Below are positions 1 through 9,335 of a stretch of DNA of 64,000 bases, in pieces. The stretch is from a bacterium (lineage in GTDB: Bacteria; Verrucomicrobiota; Verrucomicrobiia; Limisphaerales; UBA8199). The first letter of the stretch is position 1. Every line of letters starts with the position of its first letter. The translations under genes and the position numbers were made by a program. The stretch lies in NCBI GenBank assembly GCA_021784555.1, contig JAJYHY010000003.1, forward strand, positions 1-64,000. Reading direction: 5' to 3'. The notes under the pieces were generated by a model. The model searched no databases and was not told the DNA's origin. It was given only the letters and a program-made list of their open reading frames with translations.

Positions 1-148
1 GATTCTGACGTTTCTGGGTGAATGGCGCATTCTGAGGCTAACCTGACCGAAGGTGATGTTATCCTCAATGAGCAAAATGTGCGTGCTGAGCAATAAAATC
101 AAGGCAAGGGCCAATTTTGCGCTGCGCCTTCACGCCGGATATAGGTTA

Positions 149-246
149 CAGGGCCCGGCGGTGTTGAAAAAGCGTTTCATGCAACCGGGGCCTGCCCCCG
201 GCTCCTCGCCGGTGCAACGAACGATCCGCCGTTACGCTATGGACTT
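149..246 (-). pseudogene. Truncated 5' end of a second AAA-ATPase gene copy
   Basis: This stretch repeats the start region of the ATPase gene that begins at 1854. Positions 149-180 match 1823-1854 base for base, covering the start codon and the first ten or so codons (MKRFFNTAGPC). Weaker similarity continues through the upstream region (181-246 against 1855-1920). Left of 149 the match ends abruptly: on the minus strand the reading frame continues only as NLYPA and then hits a stop. It is therefore a gene start without a gene body, left by a duplication followed by deletion or recombination. Nothing recognisable lies in 1-148. Confidence 0.7.
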
Positions 247-273
247 TTGCGCCCTGCGCCCACCCGTGTTGTT

Positions 274-1854
274 TCACGCGTGGACAACCGTCACCGAGCG
301 GCCGGCGGGCGTCGTGGCCTGTTCGGCGCGCGTGCGCTGTTCAATCGGCGGTTGGCCGCTACGCTGGTCAAACAGGACCAGCCAGCCGGTGCTCAGGCCC
401 AGCCGCACCAGGTAACCATCCAATTGTTTCAACCCCTCCGCCAAGGGGTCGGGCCGCCCGTCGCGCCAGACTTTCAACTCCAAGGCCAGCGTCTCACCCG
501 CGTAACGGACGCATAGGTCCATCCGCCCCGCCCCCACCGCATACTCGCGTTCAATGGTGCCTTCACCATTGGTTATCCGTTGCAGAAAGGCCATCAGCAC
601 CAGGTGCGGCGCTATCTCCGGGTAATGCGACGTTTTCAAGAGCGGTTGGCCGTGCTGCCGCCAAAAAGCCAGAAATGCCTCCAAGAGCGCGTTTAAGTCC
701 AGCCGCCCATCCGGTTTGAGCCAACTCGGTTGCAGGGTGGGAATGAAGTCCTGCGTGGTTTGATTGAGCGCCCGCGGGACCACTTCTTTGTAAATGTCGT
801 TGGCCATGGCCGGAGCGCGGCCTCGTTCGCGTCGCAGCAGGCCCAGGTCAACCACGTATTGCACGTCGTCATCGGACACGTCCTGCGCGAGGACCTCGCC
901 GGCCAGAATCGGCTGGAGCACGCGGCGCACGCGCGGCTCGCGCAGCTTGTCCACCAATTGGTCCAGGTGCGTGTCGCGCCGCAGGATCAGGTTCTCGGCC
1001 GCCTGGCGCAACAGTTCCGCCGTCACCGGACGGGCGCGGTCCTTCCCCTCCGCCATGCGGAAACACGCTTCATAGGCCAGCGCATTGACCAGCCACGGCT
1101 GGCCGCGCGTCAGGCGCCAGGCCTCGGCCAGCGCCTCCGGCTCAAACGGCTGCCCGGTCTCGCGCGTGTGCAGGCCGTAAAGCTGGGCGACCTCGCTTTG
1201 GGAGAAATCACCCAGCCGCAGCGATTCCGCCTTGATGTTGAACGCGCTGCCGCCGGTGATGATCTCCTGCGTGCGGCTGGAGTGAATCCGGTAATCGCGC
1301 ACGTCCCGGACCCCGCAGAGAAGAATGCTTTGTGGAAAACCTTGCGGCCGGTTCGCGTAGCCGCTGCGAAGCTGGCGCAATGCCGAAATCAATGTGTCGC
1401 CCACGAGCGCGTCGATTTCGTCCACCAAAAGCACCAGCGGTTTGGCGTCTTGCTCGGCCCAGCGGCTCAGGGTAGTAGCCAAAGCCGCGCCCGCTCCCGC
1501 TTCTTCCAAAAGCCGGAGTTTGCGCTCCTCCACAAACCTGTCATTCAAGACGCGCCGGGCTGCGTCCCCCAGTTGCGACAACACCGTATGAATTCCGCTC
1601 CGCACATCGTCCCGCGCGGCTTGGGCAGGCTCGACGTTGAAATACAAACCGCGCCACACGCCGCTTTGATTCAGGTAATCCTGCAGGGCGAGCAGGCAGG
1701 TCGTTTTACCGGTTTGCCTCGGGGCGTGCAGGACGAAGTACTTTTGCGCGGCGATGAGCGATTCCAGTTCGGCCAAATCAAAGCGCGCCAACGGCGGCAG
1801 GACGTAATGAAGGTCCGGCTTGCAGGGCCCGGCGGTGTTGAAAAAGCGTTTCAT
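274..1854 (-). CDS. AAA ATPase with C-terminal nuclease-like domain
   Basis: A 526-residue protein of the AAA-ATPase-like group found widely in free-living bacteria. The Walker A motif is seen near residue 45 (HAPRQTGKTT) and a Walker B-type acidic stretch follows (LVLLVDEIDAL, near residue 140). The C-terminal part (GRMDLCVRY, then LALELKVWRDG) has the D...ExK pattern of the PD-(D/E)XK nuclease fold that closes many proteins of this group. The substrate is unknown; family members are often discussed as mobile or defence-related ATPases, but nothing here proves a role. The start at 1854 is supported because the same start codon and upstream region are repeated at 149-246. It stands alone on the minus strand. 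Confidence 0.75.
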   Translation of the reverse strand: MKRFFNTAGPCKPDLHYVLPPLARFDLAELESLIAAQKYFVLHAPRQTGKTTCLLALQDYLNQSGVWRGLYFNVEPAQAARDDVRSGIHTVLSQLGDAARRVLNDRFVEERKLRLLEEAGAGAALATTLSRWAEQDAKPLVLLVDEIDALVGDTLISALRQLRSGYANRPQGFPQSILLCGVRDVRDYRIHSSRTQEIITGGSAFNIKAESLRLGDFSQSEVAQLYGLHTRETGQPFEPEALAEAWRLTRGQPWLVNALAYEACFRMAEGKDRARPVTAELLRQAAENLILRRDTHLDQLVDKLREPRVRRVLQPILAGEVLAQDVSDDDVQYVVDLGLLRRERGRAPAMANDIYKEVVPRALNQTTQDFIPTLQPSWLKPDGRLDLNALLEAFLAFWRQHGQPLLKTSHYPEIAPHLVLMAFLQRITNGEGTIEREYAVGAGRMDLCVRYAGETLALELKVWRDGRPDPLAEGLKQLDGYLVRLGLSTGWLVLFDQRSGQPPIEQRTRAEQATTPAGRSVTVVHA

Positions 1855-2009
1855 GCAACCGGAGCCTACCCCCGACTTTTGGCTGGTGCAACGAGCGATC
1901 CGACGCGTGGCGTAATCCGGGCCCTGCGCCGAAACCCCGCTGAGCGGCGCCTACTGAACTGGTCGCGTCTGACTGCGGCGAGCCCTGCCCGCGTAATGAA
2001 AGGTTCGGG

Positions 2010-2220
2010 CTAGCGAGGGGGACCTCAGATCGCTCTTCCCGTCTCATTGAGCATTTCTCATTAGGCATTGGGCATTTCGCATTGCCAATGCCTAATGGTA
2101 AATGCCCAATGCCTAATGGGAAATGCCGCTCCGCGCGACTCAGGTGCAAATCGCTCCGCCCTCGCCGCAGACGCCGCAGAATCTGGCCCGTCCGCAACAC
2201 GTTTTGGAATTCAAGGACTC
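2010..2220 (-). repeat. Dispersed element A, copy 1
   Basis: Read on the minus strand, this 211-bp stretch aligns along its whole length with 20674-20884. Both run from GAGTCCTTGA to CGCTAG and I judge them about 80 percent identical by eye. Its core is a perfect 19-bp inverted repeat, cattaggcattgggcattt at 2059-2077 and its complement at 2100-2118, with a smaller palindrome in the loop. A short third copy of the core lies at 14405-14466. Similarity may extend to about 2262. I see no gene in the surrounding gap (1855-2397) apart from this element and the hairpin at 2314. Confidence 0.8.
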
Positions 2221-2313
2221 TAGACGATTATGCGGGTTTCACCCCATTGGACTCCTGCCGCCATCGAGTATAGGTTAGTCGCCGGTTCCTTGTAATGGTG
2301 GTTAGTTAGGTTC

Positions 2314-2344
2314 AAGGCGGCTCTGAGTGGGGCCGCCTTTTTTG
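2314..2344 (+). terminator. Terminator-like hairpin upstream of lolC
   Basis: The stem aaggcggc (2314-2321) pairs with gccgcctt (2332-2339), and the transcript would end in a run of six to seven U. It reads on the plus strand, but no plus-strand gene precedes it. It may be a leader attenuator for the lolCD operon that starts 54 bp later, the end of an unrecognised small RNA, or the remnant of a lost gene. Confidence 0.55.
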
Positions 2345-2397
2345 TTCCGCCGCCATCATCGTTGACAGGAAGGGCTGCCCCGTTTAGTTTTCCGCGC

Positions 2398-3715
2398 ATG
2401 TCTCGTCTGCCGTTTGAACTGCTGCTCGCATTGCGGTATCTGCGGCCCAAAAGGACCTTTGTCTCGGTCATCACGCTCATCTCGGTGCTCGGTGTCGCTT
2501 TGGGAGTCGCCGTGCTGATCATTGTCATGAGCGTGATGAGCGGCTTCGACCGCCAGTTGCGCGAAAAGATCCTCGGGTTCAATCCGCACCTCACCGTCTC
2601 CGAGCCTGGCCGCACCATGGACAATTATGCGCCGATTATGGCCATGATTTCCTCCAACAAGAACGTCCGCGCCGTCGCTCCGCTGGTTAGGGAACAGGTG
2701 CTGGTGGAAACCGAACCCCAAAACGGCCAAGGCCAGGTGGCCGCGCCCTGGCTCAGGGGGATTGTGCCCAGGCTGGAGAAGCGGATCAGCATTCTGCCCT
2801 CCAGCATCATCGCCGGCAAATTCGACGTTAAGGACCGCGGCCTGCTCATTGGCACCGAGTTTGCCCGGAACATGGAGCTGCACGTCGGCGACCGCGTCAT
2901 GGTTTACTCTCCAAACGACTTGAAAAAGATTCAGCAGCAATACCGCCAGCGACAGAAAGAGTTACGGCGCGCGCGCGAGCAAGGCCGCCCGCCCCCCCCG
3001 GAATCGGAATCCATCACGCCCATCGCCCCGGAGTTTGACGTCCGGGGCATCTTCGACGTGGGCTACTACGAGTACAACGCGTTGGTCATCATGACCTCGC
3101 TCGAGGATGCGCAGGATCTATACGACCTCGACAACAGTGTGCATGGCATCATTGTCATGCTTCACGACCCCTACAAAGCCCCCCAGGTCAAGAAGCAACT
3201 CATGGCCGAGCTCGGCCCGGACTATGAGGTGACAACTTGGATGCAGGAGAACAAGAGCCTTCTGGGCGCCTTGGTCGTGGAGAAGAATGTCATGTTTTAC
3301 CTGCTGTTCTTCATCATGATCGTGGCGGCGTTGTGCATCCTCAGCGCCTTGATTACCTTCGTCGTCCAGAAGACGCGGGAAATCGGCATGCTCAAGGCCC
3401 TGGGCGCGGCCGACCTTCAGGTGAGTCTGCTCTTTCTGAGCCAGAGCGCGCTGGTCGGCGTCATCGGCGTGCTGGCCGGCTATGGCCTGGGCATGCTGGC
3501 CTTGGCCTACCGCAATGAATTCCTGCACCTCATGGATCGCCTCACCGGGTTCCAGCTTTTCCCCGTCTCCATTTACGGTTTCTCCGAACTGCCGGCCATG
3601 ATTATCCCGCGCGATGTCATCCTCATCTGCGGCAGCGCGCTGATTATCTGCACGTTGGGCGGGGTCATTCCAGCCTGGCTGGCGGGCCGGCTCAAACCGG
3701 TGGAGGCCCTGCGCT

Positions 3716-3723
<8 letters not shown>
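2398..3723 (+). CDS. lolC: Lipoprotein-releasing ABC transporter permease (LolC/LolE family)
   Basis: Inner-membrane permease of the Lol system, which extracts outer-membrane lipoproteins from the inner membrane. The 441-residue protein has the family layout: a first membrane helix (VSVITLISVLGVALGVAVLIIVMSV, residues about 20-45) with SVLGVALGV, a large periplasmic domain, then three C-terminal helices of the FtsX type (from about residue 300, with the QKTREIGMLKALGA motif). A proline-rich charged stretch near residue 190 (REQGRPPPP) looks like an extra loop. I chose the ATG at 2398 (MSRLPFELLLALRYL) because this is where family similarity begins. The stop overlaps the start of lolD by 8 bp, so the two genes are co-translated. 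Confidence 0.9.
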
Positions 3724-4420
<697 letters not shown>

Positions 4421-4475
4421 TTTGGCACAAGCAGTGTGCTTTCTCTCCGCGGGTGGCTTTGCTAACTTGGGCGGG

Positions 4476-6623
4476 ATGAACGGTGATGCCACGCATGCTG
4501 ACCTGATTCGAGAAGCGGAGTCGCTGAAACTGTATCGTGGAGCCATCGAGGGCCTGGGTCCTCGGCTGCCAGAGAACGACGAGGATTTGCATCGCCTTCT
4601 CGCCAGGCTGGTTGCCACCAAAAACGAACTCGCGTTCCCACGAATTGTCCTGGCCGCCCTCTGCGCCGGGCGCCGGGTGGATGCCAGCCATCTGGTGGAA
4701 GGGGCCGCTCTGTTTCCGGAGCCCGAGTCCATGTCCAGTGCGGCCTGGCACTGTTCCGGAGAGGTTGGCGTCGCGCTGGTCGATGCCGTCAAGGCAGGCC
4801 TCATGGGCATTGAACGCGAGACAACCGCCCTGGCGGTGGCCGCGGCCTGGAGCAAAGGGCATCCGGAGTTTGCCTTCCCTTCGGAATTGATCCCCCAAGC
4901 ACGGTTGGTGGCCCGCGACGCGGCTTACAACTTCCTGGCCTGCAGCGCGCTCATGGTGGTGGCCAACCTCCTTGACGATGAGGGCTTGCGAGCCGTGCTT
5001 CGTGGCTACGGGGCTCCCGACCATCCGCTGCTGGAGGAAGGGTTTCTCGAGGAGTTCCTGGGCCGGGTCCGTCGGCCGCCGTTATCTCTGCTGCCGGAAA
5101 AACCTCCGCCCACCGAGGTGTCCGGCTTCACCGTGCGCCGCGCCGTCGAGCGGGTCGGGCGCAACGATCCCTGCCCGTGCGGCAGCGGCAAAAAGTACAA
5201 GAAGTGCTGCTACGACAAAGACCGCGAGCGATTGCTCCAGTCCTCAGCGGTGGCGGGCCTGACGCGCTCCGAGCTGCGGCAGCAGCCCGAGTTGGGCCTG
5301 ACGCTGGAGGGCATCCAGAACATGCGCTCCTACGAGGTCTGCAAGCTGGACCCCGGCAAGGTGCCCCCAAACCTGCGCATCCCGTTCGCCGACCGGCTCA
5401 TGCTGTTTGGTTTGCTGGACCAGGTCGTGGGGGCGCTGGAGGCCTGGCCCATGGAGCACGAGGCCCTGTGGGTCTGGGACCTGGCCCTGATGGAAGTGGT
5501 GCGCAAAGGCAGCAAGCCTTTGCTGGAACGGCTGCTTCGCCTCAAGCCGGGCGCGCTCGACGCGCTTACTTACAACCGGCTTACCATCGATCTGGTCCTG
5601 GCCGGCGACGATGGCCGGCGGCAGCTCGACCTGGTGGAAGCAGCCGCGCTCAAGGCCCTGCAGGCCGAAAGACCGGCGGCAGGCATGGTGGACCTCGCTT
5701 ACTGTCTGCTGAATACGCGTCCCGCCCTGGGCATCGTCGCCACCCGCGGCGCCATCCCGATGACCAATGAGATCGAGGCCGATACCCTGCTGGAGCAACT
5801 CCTCCGGGCCAGGGATAAGCTCAACTTGCCACCCGACGATCCCATGTGCGATGTCGTCGATGCGATGCTCTTCGCCCCGCGAAATGCCACGGCCGAGGAG
5901 CCGGAGGAATTGGTCAAGGCGCGGCAGGAGTTGCAGGCCAAGGCCCGCGAGACCCGCAAGCTTCAAAAGGAAATCGAGCAGCTTCACCGGAAACTGGGGG
6001 GTCGCGAGAGCCAGCCCCCTCCGCCACTCAGTGCCGCCCGCTACACCCCGCCGCAGCCGCCCTCCACCCCATTCACTCTTCCCGAACCGCCGTCCGCCTC
6101 TCTCCTGCCGCCCGCGCTCTCCGAGTCCGAGGCGAAGGCGCTCCGGGAACGCCTCGAGTCTCTCAAGGGCCTCCTGAAGGAGCGGCACAACGAGCGAAAC
6201 CAGCTTCGCCACGAGCTCAAGGCCGCACGCGCCAAAATTGAGAGCCTCCAGCGGAGGCCCGCCCCGCCACCCGCGGCCGCCACCGCTGACGACGCCGAGA
6301 TCGAGGAGCAACTGCTCGACTCGGAACAAGTCCAGTCCCGCCAGACCCTCCGCCTGCCCGAATTCCCCCGCCGCTTCCAGGAGCAGTTGACCGCTCTGCC
6401 CCAAGCCACAGCACGGGCATGCGTGGCGATGGCAGGGCGTCTGGCGGCGGGTGAGGTGTCCGCCTTTGTCGGAGTTAAGCGTCTCAAGGCGCTTCCGGAC
6501 GTGTACCGCCAGCGCATCGGCGAGGATTACCGCCTGCTCTTTCGCCTCTGGCCCGGCCGCCTCGAAATCGTGGACCTGGTTCATCGGCGCGACCTGGAGC
6601 GGAAGATCCGGGCCATGGGATAA
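4476..6623 (+). CDS. SEC-C zinc-motif protein with coiled coil and RelE/ParE-like C-terminus
   Basis: A 715-residue protein of unknown role and odd architecture. Residues 1 to about 220 form an unrecognised helical region. A textbook SEC-C motif ([17 protein letters not shown]) sits near residues 228-245; in SecA and other proteins this motif binds zinc. A middle helical region leads to a coiled coil (about 470-510 and 550-590) broken by a proline-rich linker. The last 90 residues (from about 627) look like a RelE/ParE-fold domain: [13 protein letters not shown], then [16 protein letters not shown] and a basic ending. The ATG at 4476 follows lolD by 55 bp and was preferred over the longer open frame, which overlaps lolD in another phase. 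Domain assignment of the C-terminus is inference. Confidence 0.7.
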   Translation: MNGDATHADLIREAESLKLYRGAIEGLGPRLPENDEDLHRLLARLVATKNELAFPRIVLAALCAGRRVDASHLVEGAALFPEPESMSSAAWHCSGEVGVALVDAVKAGLMGIERETTALAVAAAWSKGHPEFAFPSELIPQARLVARDAAYNFLACSALMVVANLLDDEGLRAVLRGYGAPDHPLLEEGFLEEFLGRVRRPPLSLLPEKPPPTEVSGFTVRRAVERVGRNDPCPCGSGKKYKKCCYDKDRERLLQSSAVAGLTRSELRQQPELGLTLEGIQNMRSYEVCKLDPGKVPPNLRIPFADRLMLFGLLDQVVGALEAWPMEHEALWVWDLALMEVVRKGSKPLLERLLRLKPGALDALTYNRLTIDLVLAGDDGRRQLDLVEAAALKALQAERPAAGMVDLAYCLLNTRPALGIVATRGAIPMTNEIEADTLLEQLLRARDKLNLPPDDPMCDVVDAMLFAPRNATAEEPEELVKARQELQAKARETRKLQKEIEQLHRKLGGRESQPPPPLSAARYTPPQPPSTPFTLPEPPSASLLPPALSESEAKALRERLESLKGLLKERHNERNQLRHELKAARAKIESLQRRPAPPPAAATADDAEIEEQLLDSEQVQSRQTLRLPEFPRRFQEQLTALPQATARACVAMAGRLAAGEVSAFVGVKRLKALPDVYRQRIGEDYRLLFRLWPGRLEIVDLVHRRDLERKIRAMG

Positions 6624-6692
6624 GGGCCGCCAGCCGCGCCCCAATGTCAAAATATCCTGCCATGCAAGTCATTCAAACTTGATGGCACTGCC

Positions 6693-6720
6693 GCGCCGCA
6701 GGGGACTGCGCGCCCTACCA
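6693..6720 (+). repeat. Partial copy of a GC-rich inverted-repeat arm (element C)
   Basis: The string ggactgcgcgccctacc and its left flank match the right arm of the perfect inverted repeat at 50381-50464. Only one arm is present here, between two genes that converge. Confidence 0.5.
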
Positions 6721-6737
6721 CGTGCGGAATCTTCGGA

Positions 6738-7283
6738 TTACGGCCTGGGAGCCCGACGGGGCAGTGCCTCCAGAATGTCTCCCATGTCGGCGGTCAGCAT
6801 GTAATGGCAGTTCCCCTCACCCAGCCGGCGATGGAGGGTAGCCACTACGTGCCTGACGAACGCCCGAGAATCGTGCGGCCCTTGGATGTAGAAGGGCTTG
6901 CCATCGTCACCGAAGGTGAACACGGTCTGGCACTGAGTAGCATCGATTGGGTTGAGCAACCTGGCTGCTCGCGCGTAATCGGGATGGGGCTCCAACCCAA
7001 GACTCCGGGCATACGCCACCGCGTCCAGGACGAGCTTCTTGGCGCAGGCGGGACTCATCTCTGTTCTTCCCTCAATGGCAAAAATCTTGTCGAGCATTTC
7101 TCTCTTCTCCGACCGCATGAAGCGGCAGAGGAAGCAGTTCTTGACTCCCAGGCAATAGACGTCCACCAGGAAGACCGCCGCCATGGTCTCCCCGAACTCT
7201 TTTTGCCGGCAGACCGCCACATTGCCCATCCCACCCTCGAACACCTTTTTGCCACACCAGGCCTCATAAGAATGTTTTGCCAT
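6738..7283 (-). CDS. Conserved hypothetical protein with a VDVYCLGVKN motif
   Basis: A 181-residue soluble protein. The ATG at 7283 (MAKHSYEAW) was chosen because upstream sequence in this frame is arginine-rich and does not look coding. Distinct blocks are AAVFLVDVYCLGVKNCF (about residues 35-50), a C-terminal PACAKKLVLDAVAYARSLGLEPH, and FTFGDDGKPFYIQGPHD. I recall this block pattern from uncharacterised proteins often encoded near SEC-C motif proteins, and one is encoded immediately upstream in convergent orientation. That recollection could not be checked here. No catalytic motif is evident, so no function is proposed. Confidence 0.6.
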   Translation of the reverse strand: MAKHSYEAWCGKKVFEGGMGNVAVCRQKEFGETMAAVFLVDVYCLGVKNCFLCRFMRSEKREMLDKIFAIEGRTEMSPACAKKLVLDAVAYARSLGLEPHPDYARAARLLNPIDATQCQTVFTFGDDGKPFYIQGPHDSRAFVRHVVATLHRRLGEGNCHYMLTADMGDILEALPRRAPRP

Positions 7284-7493
7284 AGACACAGGCCTAAGGC
7301 TCCCTGAACAAAAAGGCACGCAAAATCTCGGGCGCGATTGAATTCGCCGGGCACGGAAGGCGCCGGGGTCAGTCCTGCGCCTGTGAGTCCTGCGCCTCTT
7401 TCCACCACTTCGCCTTCCCTTCCCGCGGAAAAAGTGAGGACCGACCCCGGCGCCGATTTGACATGCCAATCATGTATGCTACTGGTCTTGATT

Positions 7494-8039
7494 ATGAAAA
7501 CACTAGCTCTGTTCGCTGCGGTTCTGTGCCTCCAGGCCGCCACCGTCTGCGCCGGTTCAATGTACGACCTCGTCGTCAAGAACATCGATGGCCAGGACAC
7601 CCCGCTGAGCGCGTATCGGGGCAAGGTCCTCCTCATTGTTAACGTCGCCTCCAAGTGCGGCTTTACCCCGCAATACAAAGCCCTGGAAGCCCTTCAGAAG
7701 AAGTACGCCGGTAAAGGCTTCACCGTCCTGGGCTTCCCCTGCAATCAATTCGCCCACCAGGAGCCGGGCACGGACAGCGAAATCAAGCAGTTCTGCTCAA
7801 GCACCTACGGCGTGACCTTCCCCCTCTTCGACAAGCTCGAGGTCAATGGCCCCCACCGCGCCCCGCTCTATGTCCTGCTTGCCGGCGGCGATTCTCCCTT
7901 CCCCGGCAATATCCGCTGGAACTTCACCAAATTCCTCATCAGCCGGGACGGGAAGATTCTCAAGCGTTTCGAACCTCGAACGACCCCGGATTCGCCGCGG
8001 GTCATCCACGCCCTCGAGGAAGCCCTGGCGCAGAAGTGA
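7494..8039 (+). CDS. Secreted glutathione peroxidase-family protein
   Basis: Thioredoxin-fold peroxidase that reduces peroxides with thiols. The ATG at 7494 gives a clear signal peptide (MKTLALFAAVLCLQAATVCA), so the 181-residue precursor is probably periplasmic. The peroxidatic residue is Cys in NVASKCGFT, the signature FPCNQF is present, and the catalytic Trp-Asn pair is seen in WNFTKF near the C-terminus. The position often filled by selenocysteine in animals holds Cys, as in most bacteria. The gene is separate from its neighbours on both sides. Confidence 0.88.
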   Translation: MKTLALFAAVLCLQAATVCAGSMYDLVVKNIDGQDTPLSAYRGKVLLIVNVASKCGFTPQYKALEALQKKYAGKGFTVLGFPCNQFAHQEPGTDSEIKQFCSSTYGVTFPLFDKLEVNGPHRAPLYVLLAGGDSPFPGNIRWNFTKFLISRDGKILKRFEPRTTPDSPRVIHALEEALAQK

Positions 8040-8061
8040 GGGGCGGCCGAACCGCAGGCCC

Positions 8062-8100
8062 TGGAGCTGGAGTGATGGAGTGATGGAGTATTGGGTATTG
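8062..8100 (+). repeat. Short run of the GGAGTGAT-type repeat
   Basis: Contains tggagtgatggagtgatgg, the same 8-bp unit as the minisatellite at 43878-44123. The remainder of the gap (to 8524) contains a hairpin around 8160-8190 (gcctgggcg/gcccgggc) and a short duplication of aagtggccga, but no convincing gene. Confidence 0.6.
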
Positions 8101-8524
8101 GGGTCATGGGGTGGCGGTAAGGCAACGGGTGTGATCAACCCCGCCGCGCGTCACGCAGGTCTGCCTGGGCGAGACGCCCGGGCCACGCAGCTTGCCCGGC
8201 GAACCTGATCGCATCCGCTGAGAGCCCCAGCGGTTGACGAGTCCGGTTTTCCGAGGTCTGACGGGTCAGGGGAGACCTGCCAAGGGAACGAGCATGAGGT
8301 TATCCGAAAAGGGTCATTCCTCCGGTCCTTTATCGGCCACTGTGTCGAATCCTTCTTGTTTTTCGACAAAGTGGCCGACGAAGTGGCCGATGAAGTGAGC
8401 CCGACCGGGCCTTTTCGGAGAGGCTCGAGCTCCGCTCCGGCCTACAGAAGGAAACCGAGGCAACGAAGCCCGCCAGCCAACTGGTCGATCCCCGAGCCCA
8501 TCACTCCCATCAATCCCCGAGTGG

Positions 8525-8660
8525 CTATGCGGTCGGCTCGACTTTCGCCTCCTCCTTGGCCGCCGCCTCGGCGGCCTTTGATCTCGTAGCGGTTTTCCGG
8601 CGTTTGATAAAGCGCTGACGGCGCTGGCGTTTCTGTGCCTTGTTGTATTGCTTGCTCATA
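8525..8660 (-). pseudogene. Small basic protein gene interrupted by a one-base frameshift
   Basis: On the minus strand, ATG at 8660 opens MSKQYNK. One base later the other frame continues AQKRQRRQRFIKRRK, then an alanine/glutamate-rich tail and a TAG at 8527. Joined, the two parts make a roughly 44-residue, strongly basic protein with an acidic tail, closely resembling a short conserved protein I associate with Verrucomicrobiota. The break falls in a run of three A (AACAAAGGC), where two would restore the frame. It could be a sequencing or assembly error, a true mutation, or recoding. It was too short and broken to be found as a single open frame. Confidence 0.55.
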
Positions 8661-8703
8661 ACGGACTTTACTTTGTCGATTACTTACGATTTTTTGATGC
8701 ACT

Positions 8704-9240
8704 ATGATGATTCATCCGAACCGATTCAACCTCTATTTGCTGGTGGCGTGCTGTTTGGTCCTGATTTCCGGCTGCAAGACCACCGATAGCAAATCCCAGG
8801 AGGCTATCCTGCGCGTACACCTGGAGGTCAATCGGGACGGCAGCAACCGCTACCAGCCCGTGCCCATCGACCGCGATCAGCCTTTCATGGTCAACGTCGA
8901 GAATGAACCGTTCCTCACCGAGGCCAATGTCAAAGAGGCTCGGGTCATCGACGTCATCGGCGGGTTCGCCATCCGGATTCAGTTCGACCGCCGGGGAACC
9001 TGGCTGCTGGAGCAATACACGGCGGATAATCCCGGCAAGCACCTGGCCATCTTCAGCCAGTTCGTCAGCGGCCGGAACAAGAAGGTCACTACGGGGCGGT
9101 GGCTTGCCGCACCCTTGATAACCGGCCGCATCGCCAATGGCGTGCTCACGTTCACCCCCGATGCCTCTCGCGACGAGGCCTATCAGATCGTGCTCGGCCT
9201 TAATAACGTGGCCAGGAAAAACGGCCAGCAAAAAGGGTAG
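8704..9240 (+). CDS. Lipoprotein resembling the SecD P1-head subdomain
   Basis: A 178-residue predicted lipoprotein: the signal sequence ends in the lipobox LISGC (Cys near residue 24). From about residue 68 the pattern FLTEANVKEARV, then FDRRGTWLLEQYT, NPGKHLAIF, APLITGRIANGVLTFT and a final ASRDEAYQIVLGLNN matches the head subdomain of SecD P1, which normally sits inside the large SecD protein. No membrane-channel part is present. A free, lipid-anchored copy of this domain is the inference; its role is unknown. The start MMIHPNR is 43 bp from the divergent small basic gene. Confidence 0.6.
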   Translation: MMIHPNRFNLYLLVACCLVLISGCKTTDSKSQEAILRVHLEVNRDGSNRYQPVPIDRDQPFMVNVENEPFLTEANVKEARVIDVIGGFAIRIQFDRRGTWLLEQYTADNPGKHLAIFSQFVSGRNKKVTTGRWLAAPLITGRIANGVLTFTPDASRDEAYQIVLGLNNVARKNGQQKG

Positions 9241-9335
9241 GCGCCCGGGCGAGCAGCAGATCGACGCCCCAAATCGAAGCAGGCGAGGAGCGGAAGAGAC
9301 TTCACGGTTATTTCGCGGCGTGGTAGAGTTGGCGC

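Noticed and set aside
730-2013. Long plus-strand open frame of 427 residues
   Set aside because: It is the antisense of the AAA ATPase gene; its composition follows the complement and no family is recognisable.
5244-6650. Minus-strand open frame of 468 residues
   Set aside because: Antisense of the SEC-C protein gene in GC-rich sequence, with no start signal or recognisable domain.
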